A stretch of 17,084 bases of DNA from Bacteroidota bacterium (GTDB taxonomy: Bacteria > Bacteroidota > Bacteroidia > Chitinophagales > JADJOU01), in contig JADJOU010000013.1 of NCBI GenBank assembly GCA_016713645.1, positions 1 to 17,084 on the forward strand. The letters run 5' to 3'. Below the pieces are notes generated by a model. The model worked only from the letters and a program-made list of their open reading frames with translations. It was not told where the DNA came from and searched no databases. The stretch's first letter is position 1; each line of letters opens with the position of its first letter. Below are positions 1 through 8,634 of the stretch, piece by piece. The position numbers and the translations under genes were made by a program.

Positions 1-32
1 AAAAAAATATCCCCATGATTGCTCATAGGGAT
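1..32 (-). terminator. Intrinsic terminator after the response regulator gene
   Basis: On the minus strand a 10-bp stem (arms 23-32 and 9-18) encloses a four-base loop reading GCAA, a GNRA-type tetraloop, and is followed by seven T residues (positions 7-1). One position pairs as U-G in the minus-strand RNA but would be a C-A mismatch in the plus-strand RNA, so the hairpin is built for minus-strand transcription. It lies 28 bases beyond the response regulator stop codon. Confidence 0.8.
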
Positions 33-59
33 TTTACTAGTTTATATGTTAGAGTATTT

Positions 60-751
60 TTAGAATAGCAATTTATAGCCTTCTCCATGTATGTTTTGAA
101 TCTCGATAGATGGATCTCCTTTCAAATACTTTCTAATCTTGGTGATGTAAACGTCCATCTTCTTCCCGTAAAGTAATTATCTTGCTATACCGCTTTAAGT
201 GCTACATCGCGCTCTAATACGCCATCTTTATTGAGCATAATTGCTCCAATAATCCCGCTTCTTTTGTGGTGAGTTTGATTTCTTCTTCACCCAATGTCAA
301 TGTCTAGATTCAACATTGAAGTGATATTTACCGATTTCAAAAGCTTTGGTGCGGCATGATTAACGCCTTTCTTTTTGTTCTGCGCAAAATAGCACTCCAT
401 ACGAGCGATCAATTCATCAATTTCAAATGAAAACCCCAATAAATAATCATCCGCTCCTGCGTTAAATCCCTCCATCTTATCTTCTTTCACCGCCTTTGCA
501 GTTAAAAGATTTTTAATAGGCACGCCTGCATCTACTTTGCGGAGAATCTTTCGCTAGCGTAAATCCGTCTTTCTTTGGCATCATTACATCCAATAAGAGC
601 ATATCGTAGGTATTCTTCTTGTAATTCTCCCAGCCCTCTCTTGTCCATTGCGAAATAAATCGACTGTGTCGGTGTTGATCTCAAACTGTCTTGTATCAAT
701 TGCCGGAGTTATTGTCATCCTCAACTAGCATAATATTGTTTTCTTGTCCAT
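60..751 (-). CDS. OmpR/PhoB-family response regulator, frameshifted
   Basis: This is a two-component response regulator: an N-terminal receiver domain and a C-terminal winged-helix DNA-binding domain, about 230 residues, the usual family length. Read across frame breaks, the start shows ILLVEDD (acidic pocket), the phosphoacceptor appears in MLLLDVMMPKKDG, the LTAKA strand and GADDYLL follow, and the end carries the wing signature VYITKIRKYLKGDP and IHGEGYKLLF. The start is ATG at 751, shortly after a candidate promoter. The receiver reads YLLGFSF where the family has YLxKPFSF, so the conserved Lys-Pro is missing. At least four indels break the frame, including one within the DNA-binding domain. 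No histidine kinase is adjacent, so the partner and target genes are unknown. The family call is firm; the subfamily (for example RprY-like) is not. Confidence 0.85.
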
Positions 752-780
752 GATTTTAATGTTTAAATTTGAAATAACAT

Positions 781-797
781 ATTGTTAAATTAACAAT
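781..797. promoter_or_regulatory. 17-bp inverted repeat upstream of the response regulator
   Basis: The sequence is a perfect palindrome with 8-bp arms (ATTGTTAA and TTAACAAT) around one central A. It lies 29 bases upstream of the response regulator ATG and just downstream of a candidate -7 box, so it would cover the transcription start. It could be an operator, possibly for autoregulation, or the base of an RNA hairpin. The arms are very AT-rich, so chance is a real alternative. Confidence 0.4.
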
Positions 798-798
798 G

Positions 799-829
799 TA
801 AAAGTATGCCAATTTCGCATTTTCAAAAA
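799..829 (-). promoter_or_regulatory. Candidate promoter of the response regulator gene
   Basis: On the minus strand TTTTTG (824-829) is followed after 17 bases by TACTTTTA (799-806). This resembles the Bacteroidota -33 TTTG and -7 TAnnTTTG elements with acceptable spacing, but the last base of the -7 box is not the consensus G. It lies in the 79-base gap between the tamL stop and the response regulator start, so the regulator can probably be transcribed independently of tamL. Confidence 0.4.
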
Positions 830-830
830 G

Positions 831-3175
831 TTAAAGATAAAAATTAAAAGGATATCTACGGCGATATTGTGGACGAAGATTTCTTGTCGCCATGTTCTGC
901 TTCCGAAAGCTGCGTCTTTAATGACCCATTGGGTGTTTTCAGTTCATAATTCACTTTGACTGGGAATCCCAAATCATATCGAATGACAGAAGTAATCAAA
1001 GTCCAATCGCAAGCCCAAGCCCGTTCCGATTGCCGTCTGCTTGAGCAATTTTGCAAAAAATTGAACTCTGCATCTGGTTTCTTTGGATCAGGCTGTCTAA
1101 ATATATATTTCCAGCATCGACAAACACGACCCCTTTAAACCCACTTGAAAATATCAAATCGGTATTCAACAGATGCTTCTATGAGGATATCTCCCAATTC
1201 GTCGATCACACTGTTGGGATTAGTTTTATTAGCTCTAAATCCTCCGGTCCAAGGGTTCTGACTGAGAATGCCCGGAGAATATATTCGGTCCACCGATGAA
1301 GAATTGCTTGACATAAAGAGCAAGCTGTTTGAATTTCCATAAGGCGCACCTATCCCAAATTTTAATTTGGTATTGATTAACATTGTCATTCACCCGACTT
1401 TGATGCCTGAATTCATGCGTCATTTTTAAAGTTTGGGCATAATTTCTGCCCAAGACCATTTGTTTTATCCTTTTGACTTATGATGGCAGAGCCTAATTCG
1501 AGAAAATGTTTCCAACGGTTTCTAAAAACAATCGATAATTGAATAAATGATATTTGTTTTAGATATAAAGTTGTAATAAAAATTGTATTGCGAACCCATG
1601 ATAAAGGTCTCTCAGGAAACTGTTTTTCAATAAACTATTTGAATCCAAACGCGCGCTTTGAATCCCGATGATAGCGAACTGTCCAAGAACAAGTAAGATA
1701 ATACTTACGGTGAAAGGCAAATAGGAGTGTCTAAGTATTTACAGTTTTTATTCCATTCATATCCAAAACTAAAGGTGGTATTGTGGAGTTTATAAAACCC
1801 AATTCTATTTTCGTAATTGTATGAAGCATATATTTTGGACCGTGCGCTTGTTGTATGGCTCAGTTGCTTAATTCTAAAAGGAAGCAAGAATTTGTTGATA
1901 TAGTATTCCGTCGATATAATAAAAGTCTGTTCGATTATTGTTGGAATTAGATGCTTTCTTAGAAAAATTAAATTCTGTTCCGACGGTTACAGATATACTC
2001 AATTTATCAAGCGTTTTCGTCAGATTCCGATTGTTGTATGCCACGGTAATACCACTTCCAAAGAGGCCTTCAAAATTGTTGTACGCTTCTAAATTGATCG
2101 AGTTGAATTGCTTCTTATATGGCGAAAGGGTGATTTGGCAATTTAATTTGTAAACGGAATCTGTGACATATTTATCTTGAAAAGATACATTGATAAACCT
2201 AAATTCACCCAATTCTGAAAGTTTTTGAATCGTTGCTAAATAGTCGTGTTTACTGTAAAGGGAGTCTTTATGGAAGTAGATATAATTGAGCAATGCCTGA
2301 CTTCTGAATTTATACTTTTGATATAAAAACGTATAATCCCCCAATTGCATCGTATCCTTTTTGCTCTGCATTAGAGCGTTTTGGTCAGGGGTTATAATCT
2401 TGTACTATTGCAATATTGTCGATCGTATATTTCTTAAATTCTACACTATCATAATAAGTGGCCAATTTTACGTACATCTACATCATGTGTATTGTGAAAA
2501 GTATCAATTTCAAAGAAGACATAATCTTTAGTAAAGTGGTAATATCCAGCATCATTGACATTATCTGCAATGCGTTGTCGCTCGTTTTTATGGTTTGCAA
2601 TATCGTAATTCGTTCCCTCTTGAGCAGTGTTCCGCCCATTTTATCATGCGCAATTTGCTCTACTTCGGTATTATATGGGAAAATTACATTTCTAAATTTA
2701 AAGGCTTTATTCGGCTTGATATTATAGGTGACTGTTGTGCGCCTTCTCTTGGTTTTGATGCTTGTATTGACTTCTGTGAAAAAGTATCCCTTGTTCTGAT
2801 AATAATTTTCTAGCAATAGTTTTGAGGGATATACAAGGGTGCTGTCAAATATGACTGGGGCTTCGCCAACTTTATTTTTCATCCACCATCTAAATTTGTT
2901 TTCTCGCTTATTCGCTGATGCTGCATATAGCCAGAGTTTAAAGGGAATATGAATAAAGTTCGCTTATTGGCTTTTGCTGAGGAATGAGTCTTCAATTCAT
3001 CTTTGATAAACCATTTGTTGACCGCATCGTCATCAGATTGCACAATTATCTTATTTTGCTTTAAGATTGTCTCATTATCTTGCAAGAGTTTTGTCACATT
3101 GCATGAGCAAAGTAAACTAAAACCAACCAAGGTGATTAGATGATAAGAATAGATGCGTTTACTTTTATTGAGCAA
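831..3175 (-). CDS. tamL: TamL-type BamA/TamA-family outer-membrane lipoprotein, frameshifted
   Basis: This is a BamA-superfamily outer-membrane assembly protein of the Bacteroidota lipoprotein branch (TamL), which in Flavobacterium works with the inner-membrane protein TamB. The N-terminus is a lipoprotein signal peptide ending LLCSC, with the lipidated Cys near residue 25. POTRA-like segments follow (PSKLLLENYYQNKGYFF around 2780-2850; QALLNYIYFHKDSLY near 2290). The C-terminal barrel shows the loop-6 region VKQFFIGGPNS, then IRAFSVRTLGPGGF, the strand GVVFVDAGNIYLDS and RYDLGFPV; the last strand resembles IAVGYPFNF. About 780 residues fits the family. The start appears to be TTG at 3175, because no in-frame ATG is visible; an indel could hide another start. 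At least six frame breaks. Only 24 bases separate it from the divergent RNA methyltransferase. The C-terminal end is approximate. Confidence 0.85.
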
Positions 3176-3199
3176 AGACTTTATTGATTTTTTTACTAA

Positions 3200-3927
3200 A
3201 TGATTTCAAAAGTACAAATAAAATACATTAGGTCCTTACATCAAAAAAATATAGGGGAGAAGAGGAGATTTATTGCAGAAGGAGAGAAGGTCGTTGAAGA
3301 ACTTTTGCAATCAAATATTTCTGTATTTCAAGTTTATGCAACCCAAGATTGGTCAATACCAGCAGGTGTTTCTGCAGAAATTATCAGTAGCGATGAATTA
3401 AAGCAAATTAGCCTTTTGCAAAGTCCAAACAAGGTATTGGCAGTTGCTAAGACCCCTCAAACTATTTTTAAACCTGACCTATTTCCCTATCATTTATTTC
3501 TAGATGAGATCAAGGATCCGGAAATCTAGGTACGATGATTCGAACAGCAGAGTGGTTTGGCTTAAAGAATTTGTTTTGTTCTATGGAATCGGCAGAGCTA
3601 TTTAACCTAAAACCGTTCAAGCCTCTATGGGCTCTATCTTTCGAATGAATATCCATCGCATGCCATTTGAAAAATGTGTGGAATTGCTAGCCCTAGTGCG
3701 ATTTATGCGGCATCGCTCGCTGGAGAGCCATTGCCGAATGCGCCTATTCTACCTAAATCACTCATAATTGTCGGAAGTGAGTCTCGTGGCATTCAAACAC
3801 AAACTTTGGCGCACGCCAATCATCTGATAAAATTCCCAAATACGGCGCTGCTGAATCCTTAAATGCGGGCATTGCTTGTGGTATTTTATTGCATGAATTT
3901 AGCAAGGCTCTAGTGACTCGATCCTAG
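3200..3927 (+). CDS. SpoU/TrmH-family RNA 2'-O-methyltransferase, frameshifted
   Basis: This is a SPOUT-class RNA methyltransferase that transfers a methyl group from S-adenosylmethionine to a ribose 2'-OH of rRNA or tRNA. An N-terminal substrate-binding domain (KYIRSLHQKNIGEKRRFIAEG through roughly residue 90) precedes the knotted catalytic domain. All three SpoU motifs are visible across frames: NLGTMIRTAEWFG (3524-3562), LIIVGSESRGI (3763-3795) and ESLNAGIACGILLHEF (3853-3900). About 242 residues is normal. The frame is lost near 3524, where one G is missing before the motif 1 Asn, and again near 3610, 3680 and 3830. The start is ATG at 3200. The 3' end overlaps the convergent menE gene by 18 bases. 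The target nucleotide cannot be told from sequence alone. Confidence 0.88.
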
Positions 3928-5023
3928 ATTTTCAAGCACATACTGCCTTGATTGGATGCGATCTATTTTTAGATTTTCTAGATAAACCAAATGGTCGACG
4001 CGAATGAATTCTTTCGGCATTTCATAGCTTGATAGCAATGGTTTGATCTTCTCAGCTAGCGCATCATCCTTTTGTTCAATTCATAAATCAAGATCATTTT
4101 ATTTCCCAATACCTCGTCTGGCATGCTGCTAATTAGAAATTGGTATGGCATCAAATGTTTTATCTTCTCCTCAATAATTTCAGGACTTATTTTTACTCCG
4201 CCTGTATTGATGATATTGTCCAATCTTCCAAGAATCTTGAATTGATTTGACTCATGCAGTTCAATGATATCATTGGTTTGAATGATTTGGCCCGTTTGAA
4301 TTAATTGGTCTTCAATTTTGCACATCCTCGCTCATCAATGCTGATTTTTACCTCAGGCAATGCATTAAAATAGACATCCTTCATCTCTCGGATAGCAATA
4401 TGGCTAATAGTTTCTGTCATTCCGTAGGTCTCATAAATCACGGTTTTAAACCTGATGCAGTGATGAAATCAGAAAGTGCTTTAGGCAAGGAACCTCCGCC
4501 GATGATGAGTTTGTCAATGCGACTCAGGGATTCAATATTGTCAATAGCGATATGATGCAATTGATACGGTACCATGGCTGCAAAATTTATTTTACCCTCA
4601 AAATGATGAAGGAATTTGAGCAGTGGTTCTTTCTTTGGCGAGGTGATATATAGATGCAGATTTCCTATCAATGCCCTTATCACCATGGAGTTTAGCACCA
4701 ATATATTTGCAATCCATACACAAAAGTGCATGCATATCCGCTTTCAATTGAAAAAACGCATTGGTCCGACGTGCAGACAAAATCATCGAGTTTTTTTTAT
4801 TTGAATTTCTTTGGGAAGTCCTGTCGAACCAGATGTATACGCAATGACATAATCTTTCTCATTGACCCATTCTTCTATGAATGACCAAAACTTTTTCATA
4901 GTCTTCATTCGCCAGTTCCATTTGCATGCGAACAATATTGAAGAGTCGATTGTTTACAATATCAATTCCAGCGCCTTCTGCAATGGGTATTTCAATAATT
5001 TGATCTGCGATATAAATCTTCAT
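3910..5023 (-). CDS. menE: MenE-like o-succinylbenzoate-CoA ligase, frameshifted
   Basis: This is an adenylate-forming acyl-CoA ligase, most likely MenE, which activates o-succinylbenzoate with ATP and CoA during menaquinone synthesis. The ANL-superfamily motifs appear in order: the phosphate-binding loop YTSGSTGLPKE (about 4820), the core YGMTETISHIA (about 4400-4435), the hinge region GRLDNIINTGGVKISPE (about 4180-4235), and near the C-terminus a KIDR segment carrying the catalytic Lys. About 370 residues matches the short MenE of Bacteroidota and is much shorter than fatty-acyl-CoA synthetases of about 550, which is the main reason for the MenE call. The start ATG at 5023 is 6 bases past the stop of the S4-domain gene, so the two are probably co-transcribed. 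At least five frame breaks, including near 4890, 4790, 4690, 4430 and 4325. No other men genes are in the window. Confidence 0.8.
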
Positions 5024-5029
5024 GAGGCT

Positions 5030-5421
5030 TTAATCATCTAGGCCTATAAATTGATCAATTTCTCTTCTATCGTGCTTTGTTGGACGACCTGCACCTCTAT
5101 CTCGCGTCCCGCTTTGCATATGAAAAGCAGATTTGATAAAGCTCGGTTTTCTGATTCTGGTGTCAAGTCTTCATAGCATTCAATAGCGATGGGTGCACCA
5201 ACTCTCTTTTCAAGCAATTTGACCACTTTGATCGTCTTGACATGATGTTCAATGCGCACTTTGATGATATCACCGACTTTGATTAATTTAGAGGGTTTGG
5301 CATTATCGCCATCAATCTTTACTTTTTGCCACTATCACAGGCTTCTGTAGCGAGTGTTCTCGTCTTGTACAATCGAATTCCCCAGAGGAATTTATCAATT
5401 CTAACTTTTTTCTAGATTCAT
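5030..5421 (-). CDS. hslR: Hsp15-like S4-domain RNA-binding protein, frameshifted
   Basis: This is a small basic protein with an N-terminal S4 RNA-binding domain. Its family member Hsp15 binds free 50S subunits carrying a stalled nascent chain and helps recycle them. The S4 signature is clear across frames: RIDKFLWGIRLYKTRTLATE, then VKIDGDNAKPSKLIKVGDII, then VKLLEKRVGAPIAIECYEDL. The C-terminus ends in the basic tail GRPTKHDRREIDQF, typical of the family. Length is about 130 residues. The start is ATG at 5421, reading MNLEK before an A6 run (5406-5411) with one base too many; a second break lies before the tail near 5100. It sits between the SlyD-like gene upstream and menE 6 bases downstream on the same strand. 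Confidence 0.85.
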
Positions 5422-5550
5422 CGAGTCGGTATTTACAAACGATATTTTCAATAGTATAAATATGCGCCAATCCATGAGCATCTCTCATATTATTGCAAAC
5501 AAGTAGAAGCAGCAATACATCCCAAGTGAATGTATTTAGATTAGTTGGAA

Positions 5551-6066
5551 TTAATGGTGGACGCCGCCATCGCCATGCACATGACCATGGGCGATTTCAT
5601 CTGGTGTCGCAGGGCGAACACTCACAATCGTTCCAGTGAAGTGCAATTCTTTATCTGCCATCGGATGATTGAAATCCATAATCACTTCTGTCGATGTAAT
5701 TCCTTTGATAATGCCTGTCAATCGATGCCCTTCGTCATTATTCATAGGCACAGCTGTTCCTATCACCAAGATATCCTCCATCAATTTTCCCTCATGATCT
5801 CTAAAGGTGTCAATAGGTAAATTGACAACTTGTCTTGCGTCAGATACGCCATATCCCTCTTCTGGAGATACTTTGAAGTCATAATGATCACCCGCTTTCA
5901 AGCCTTGAACATTGCGCTCAAAACCGACGATGAGATTTCCATGCCCGTATAAGAATACCAATGGATGGCCTTCTTTCGAAGAATCAACTAAATCCCATTC
6001 ACGCTGCTCGTTTTGAATTTTGAGTTCGTATGTCATGGACACAACTTTGTCTATTTCTATGATCAT
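5551..6066 (-). CDS. slyD: SlyD-like FKBP-type peptidyl-prolyl isomerase
   Basis: This intact 171-residue protein is a SlyD-type FKBP: a peptidyl-prolyl cis-trans isomerase with an inserted chaperone (IF) flap that helps proteins fold in the cytoplasm. It begins IDKVVSMTYELKIQ, typical of SlyD, has YGHGNLIVGFERNVQGLKAGD (around residues 40-61) and PEEGYGVSDARQV, then the flap (about 75-130), then a second FKBP half with DFNHPMADKELHF. The tail HGHVHGDGGVHH is rich in His, as in SlyD proteins that bind nickel or zinc. The start at residue 1 was preferred over the internal Met at residue 11 because DKVVS belongs to the family N-terminus. It is one of only three genes here with an unbroken frame. 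It may head the group with the S4-domain gene and menE, though a 129-base gap follows. Confidence 0.92.
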   Translation of the reverse strand: MIIEIDKVVSMTYELKIQNEQREWDLVDSSKEGHPLVFLYGHGNLIVGFERNVQGLKAGDHYDFKVSPEEGYGVSDARQVVNLPIDTFRDHEGKLMEDILVIGTAVPMNNDEGHRLTGIIKGITSTEVIMDFNHPMADKELHFTGTIVSVRPATPDEIAHGHVHGDGGVHH

Positions 6067-6172
6067 TTTATAAATTTTGGGAACAAATATCTCTGTTTTT
6101 CAATAGCCTTTTTATTTATTTTTATAAATTCATGGAATAGTCCGTATTTTCAGCGTCGAATTGAATACAAAT

Positions 6173-7303
6173 ATGAAGTTTATTGCCAAGACATTTGCAG
6201 GGTTAGAAGATACATTGGGACGCGAAGTAGCGGCAATTGGAGGGTCAAATATTGTTAAAATAACTCGTGGGATTGCCTTTGAGGGAGATAATGAAGTGAT
6301 GTATCGAGCCAATTTGTAGCGAGAACCGCACTGCGTGTATATTCCTTTATTTGAGTTTAAAGTGCCAGATGAGCAAACCCTCTATGAAGAAGTGAATGGA
6401 ATTGAATGGGAAAAATTATTCAATACCAAGCAGACATTCGTAATCGAATCGATTCTCAATAGCCAATTATACAATAACTCTCAGTATATCTCTCAAAAGA
6501 CCAAAGATGCTATTGTAGACCGCTTTAGAGATCTCTTTGGCGAGCGTCCTTCTGTGAGTAAGACCGATGCAGATTTTAGAATTCAAGTGCATATCTATCA
6601 AGATAATTGCAGTATTTCACTCGATACTTCTGGCAAACCGCTCTTTATGCGCGGTTTTAGAAAAGAGGACTCAAGCGCCTATCAATGAATGCCTCGCAGC
6701 TGGATTGGTTTTGCTCAGCGAATGGGATGGAAATTCTCCCCTCTATGATGTGATGTGCGGCAGCGGAACAATCCCCATTGAAGCAGCGATGATTGCCTCG
6801 AATATGGCGCCCAATATCTATCGCAAAGGGTTTGGTTTTGAAAAATTTAGCAAGTTTGATAAGCCTCTATTTGACAGTATTCCGCTGAATTGCTTGCGAA
6901 AATCGTCGATAAATCGCATTTTATCTACGCTTGTGATATTGCTGGCACTGCGATTGATACAGCCAAGATGAATTTCTTTGAAACGAAATTGCGCGGCATG
7001 AATTTCTTGAAATCAGATTTCTTTGATTTAGGCACCAATTTGAATTCAGGCACCATCATCTTCAATCCCCCATATGACGAGCGTTTGAAAGAAGACGATA
7101 TCGTCGCTTTTTATAGAAATATCGGCCATCACTTGAAAAATATTTTTGCAGGATTCAAAGCATGGATGATCAGCTCAAATAAAGAAGCACTTAAAAATAT
7201 TGGACTCAAACCCAATAAAAAATACCAATTATACAATGGACCGTTGCCAAGTGAATTCTGTTGTTATGAAATCATTAAAAAGAATCAAATCAATCCTTCA
7301 TGA
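6173..7303 (+). CDS. rlmL: RlmL-like THUMP-domain SAM-dependent rRNA methyltransferase, frameshifted
   Basis: This is a class I methyltransferase of the RlmL/YpsC family, which makes N2-methylguanosine in 23S rRNA. The start MKFIAKTFAGLEDTLGREVA is the typical opening of the family. The THUMP RNA-binding region spans about residues 60-155 (through SVSKTDADFRIQVHIYQD). The Rossmann catalytic domain shows the SAM-binding loop DVMCGSGTIPIEAAMIA (6748-6798), an acidic CDIAGTAIDTAKMN segment and the catalytic FNPPYDERL (7061-7087). About 376 residues fits the single-domain RlmL. The frame breaks near 6316, 6350, 6665 and 6885. The start is ATG at 6173. Its TGA overlaps the ATG of the Lnb-like gene as ATGA, which implies translational coupling. 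The exact modified base is inferred from the family. Confidence 0.87.
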
Positions 7304-8483
7304 AACGCCTTTTGCTTTAGTCATTCTTTTCTCACTTTTATCGAATGGTTTAGTCGCTCAAGCAATCAGCGAAAGCACGAGAATCTCTATTCTCACAGCA
7401 GATGGCGGCAATGAAATATACAATACCTTTGGACATACCGCTATTCGCGTTTCAGACTCTAGCCTTTCTTATGATGTCGTCTATAACTATGGAACATTCG
7501 ATTTTGGCGCGCCGGGATTTATACAGAATTTTATTCACGGTAGATTGGATTATTATGTCAATGCTGAGCCAACTGAATATTTCATTGTCAATTATCAATA
7601 CCAAAATCGCTCAGTACACGAACAATTTCTATATCTAGATAGTCAACAAAAAGCAAGCATCATCGCTTTTTTGGAATGGCATGCATTGCCTGAGCATAGA
7701 GGTTATCGCTATAACTTTTTTATTCGACAATTGCGCCACAAGGGTGAGGGATATTTTTATCGCAGATTCAGCAAATTTTCAAGTGAATTATGCAGAGAAT
7801 ACCGACAAGTTTACATTTCGAAATCTCATTCACAACTATTCCTATAAAGCCCTTCCGCTATTGGATTGGGGATGGATTTATTGCTGGGAACGCGATGCGA
7901 TAGAGTGATTACGGCCAAAGAATTGACTTTTTTACCAGATTATATCTATAAATCCTATGCTCTTTCTTATAATAAAAAATTAAATGCGCCGCTGGTCTCA
8001 AGAGTCAATGAACTCTATATCGCTCCAGCGATTGATAAACCAGTTAAACTATTTACCCCTTTCATTTGCAATTCAATCATACTTGTTTTCTCGCTTTTGA
8101 TCATAGGACTTGAATACAAGAAGAAGCGACATTTTAAAGTCTGGGACGCAATCTGGATGTTCGTGCTGAGTATCTTGGGCATTTTAATGACTTACGAATG
8201 GTTATTCACCGAACATACTGTCACGAAATACAATTTCAACATCCTTTGGGCCAATCCAATCTTCTTATTCACGGCAATATTTTTATTTATAAAAAGCATG
8301 AAGCGCTCTATGGAGATGATCTTGCTCATTATTGGTGGTCTATTGCTTTCAACGCAATTGTTCTTTTTTACCATGCCTCAGCAATATCATTTGGCAACAT
8401 ATCCTATCATTTGGGCAGTCCTTATTAGAATATTATGGATATGCTATGGTTTGAAAAAAGCTGATTTGTCGATGATATTTTGA
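7300..8483 (+). CDS. lnb: Lnb-like (DUF4105) envelope protein with C-terminal membrane domain, frameshifted
   Basis: The N-terminal half is a periplasmic DUF4105 domain, now called the Lnb N-terminal domain because a Bacteroides member acts in lipoprotein N-acylation. A signal peptide (MKRLL, then LVILFSLLSNGLVAQ) precedes the domain. The likely catalytic pair is visible: His in NTFGHTAIRV (codon 7434-7436) and Cys in FDNCATRVRD (codon 7732-7734). The C-terminal half has about five hydrophobic helices, in order starting near FICNSIILVFSLLIIG, WMFVLSILGILM, NPIFLFTAIFLFI, MILLIIGGLLL and PIIWAVLIRILW. Length is about 394 residues. ATG at 7300 overlaps the previous stop as ATGA; a missing base within the first seven codons makes the frame seem to run on from upstream. 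Other breaks lie near 7720 and 7870. The domain call is strong; the acyltransferase activity is inferred. Confidence 0.82.
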
Positions 8484-8634
8484 CAGATTTTGATGCAATT
8501 AGCTGACGAAATTGCGCATTTCAATTTGGTTCCTCTGCCAATATTACCAATGTCTGCCATGTTTTCCTTTATCTCAAGAATTTATTGAATTGGAATAGAA
8601 TTCGATAGTAGATTGCTAGTTAAACAACTAAAGC

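Noticed and set aside
5422..5550. Short minus-strand reading frame starting MLLLLVCNN as a separate gene
   Set aside because: It runs out of frame into the S4-domain gene and shows no family features of its own; the stretch is best read as intergenic.
5545..5820. Plus-strand reading frame opposite the SlyD-like gene
   Set aside because: It lies wholly antisense to an intact, well-recognised gene, and its His-, Cys- and Arg-rich composition is what a shadow frame would give.
6067..6172. Divergent promoters between the SlyD-like and RlmL-like genes
   Set aside because: Only imperfect matches to TAnnTTTG (for example near 6084-6091 on the minus strand) without a -33 element at proper spacing.
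7200..7299. N-terminal extension of the Lnb-like protein
   Set aside because: The extension is the out-of-frame tail of the RlmL-like gene. A signal-peptide start at 7300 with an ATGA overlap explains the region after correcting one missing base.
8617..8630. Inverted repeat TAGTT-AAAC-AACTA just before the clpB start as a heat-shock operator
   Set aside because: The arms are only five bases and it does not match the CIRCE element; chance is likely.
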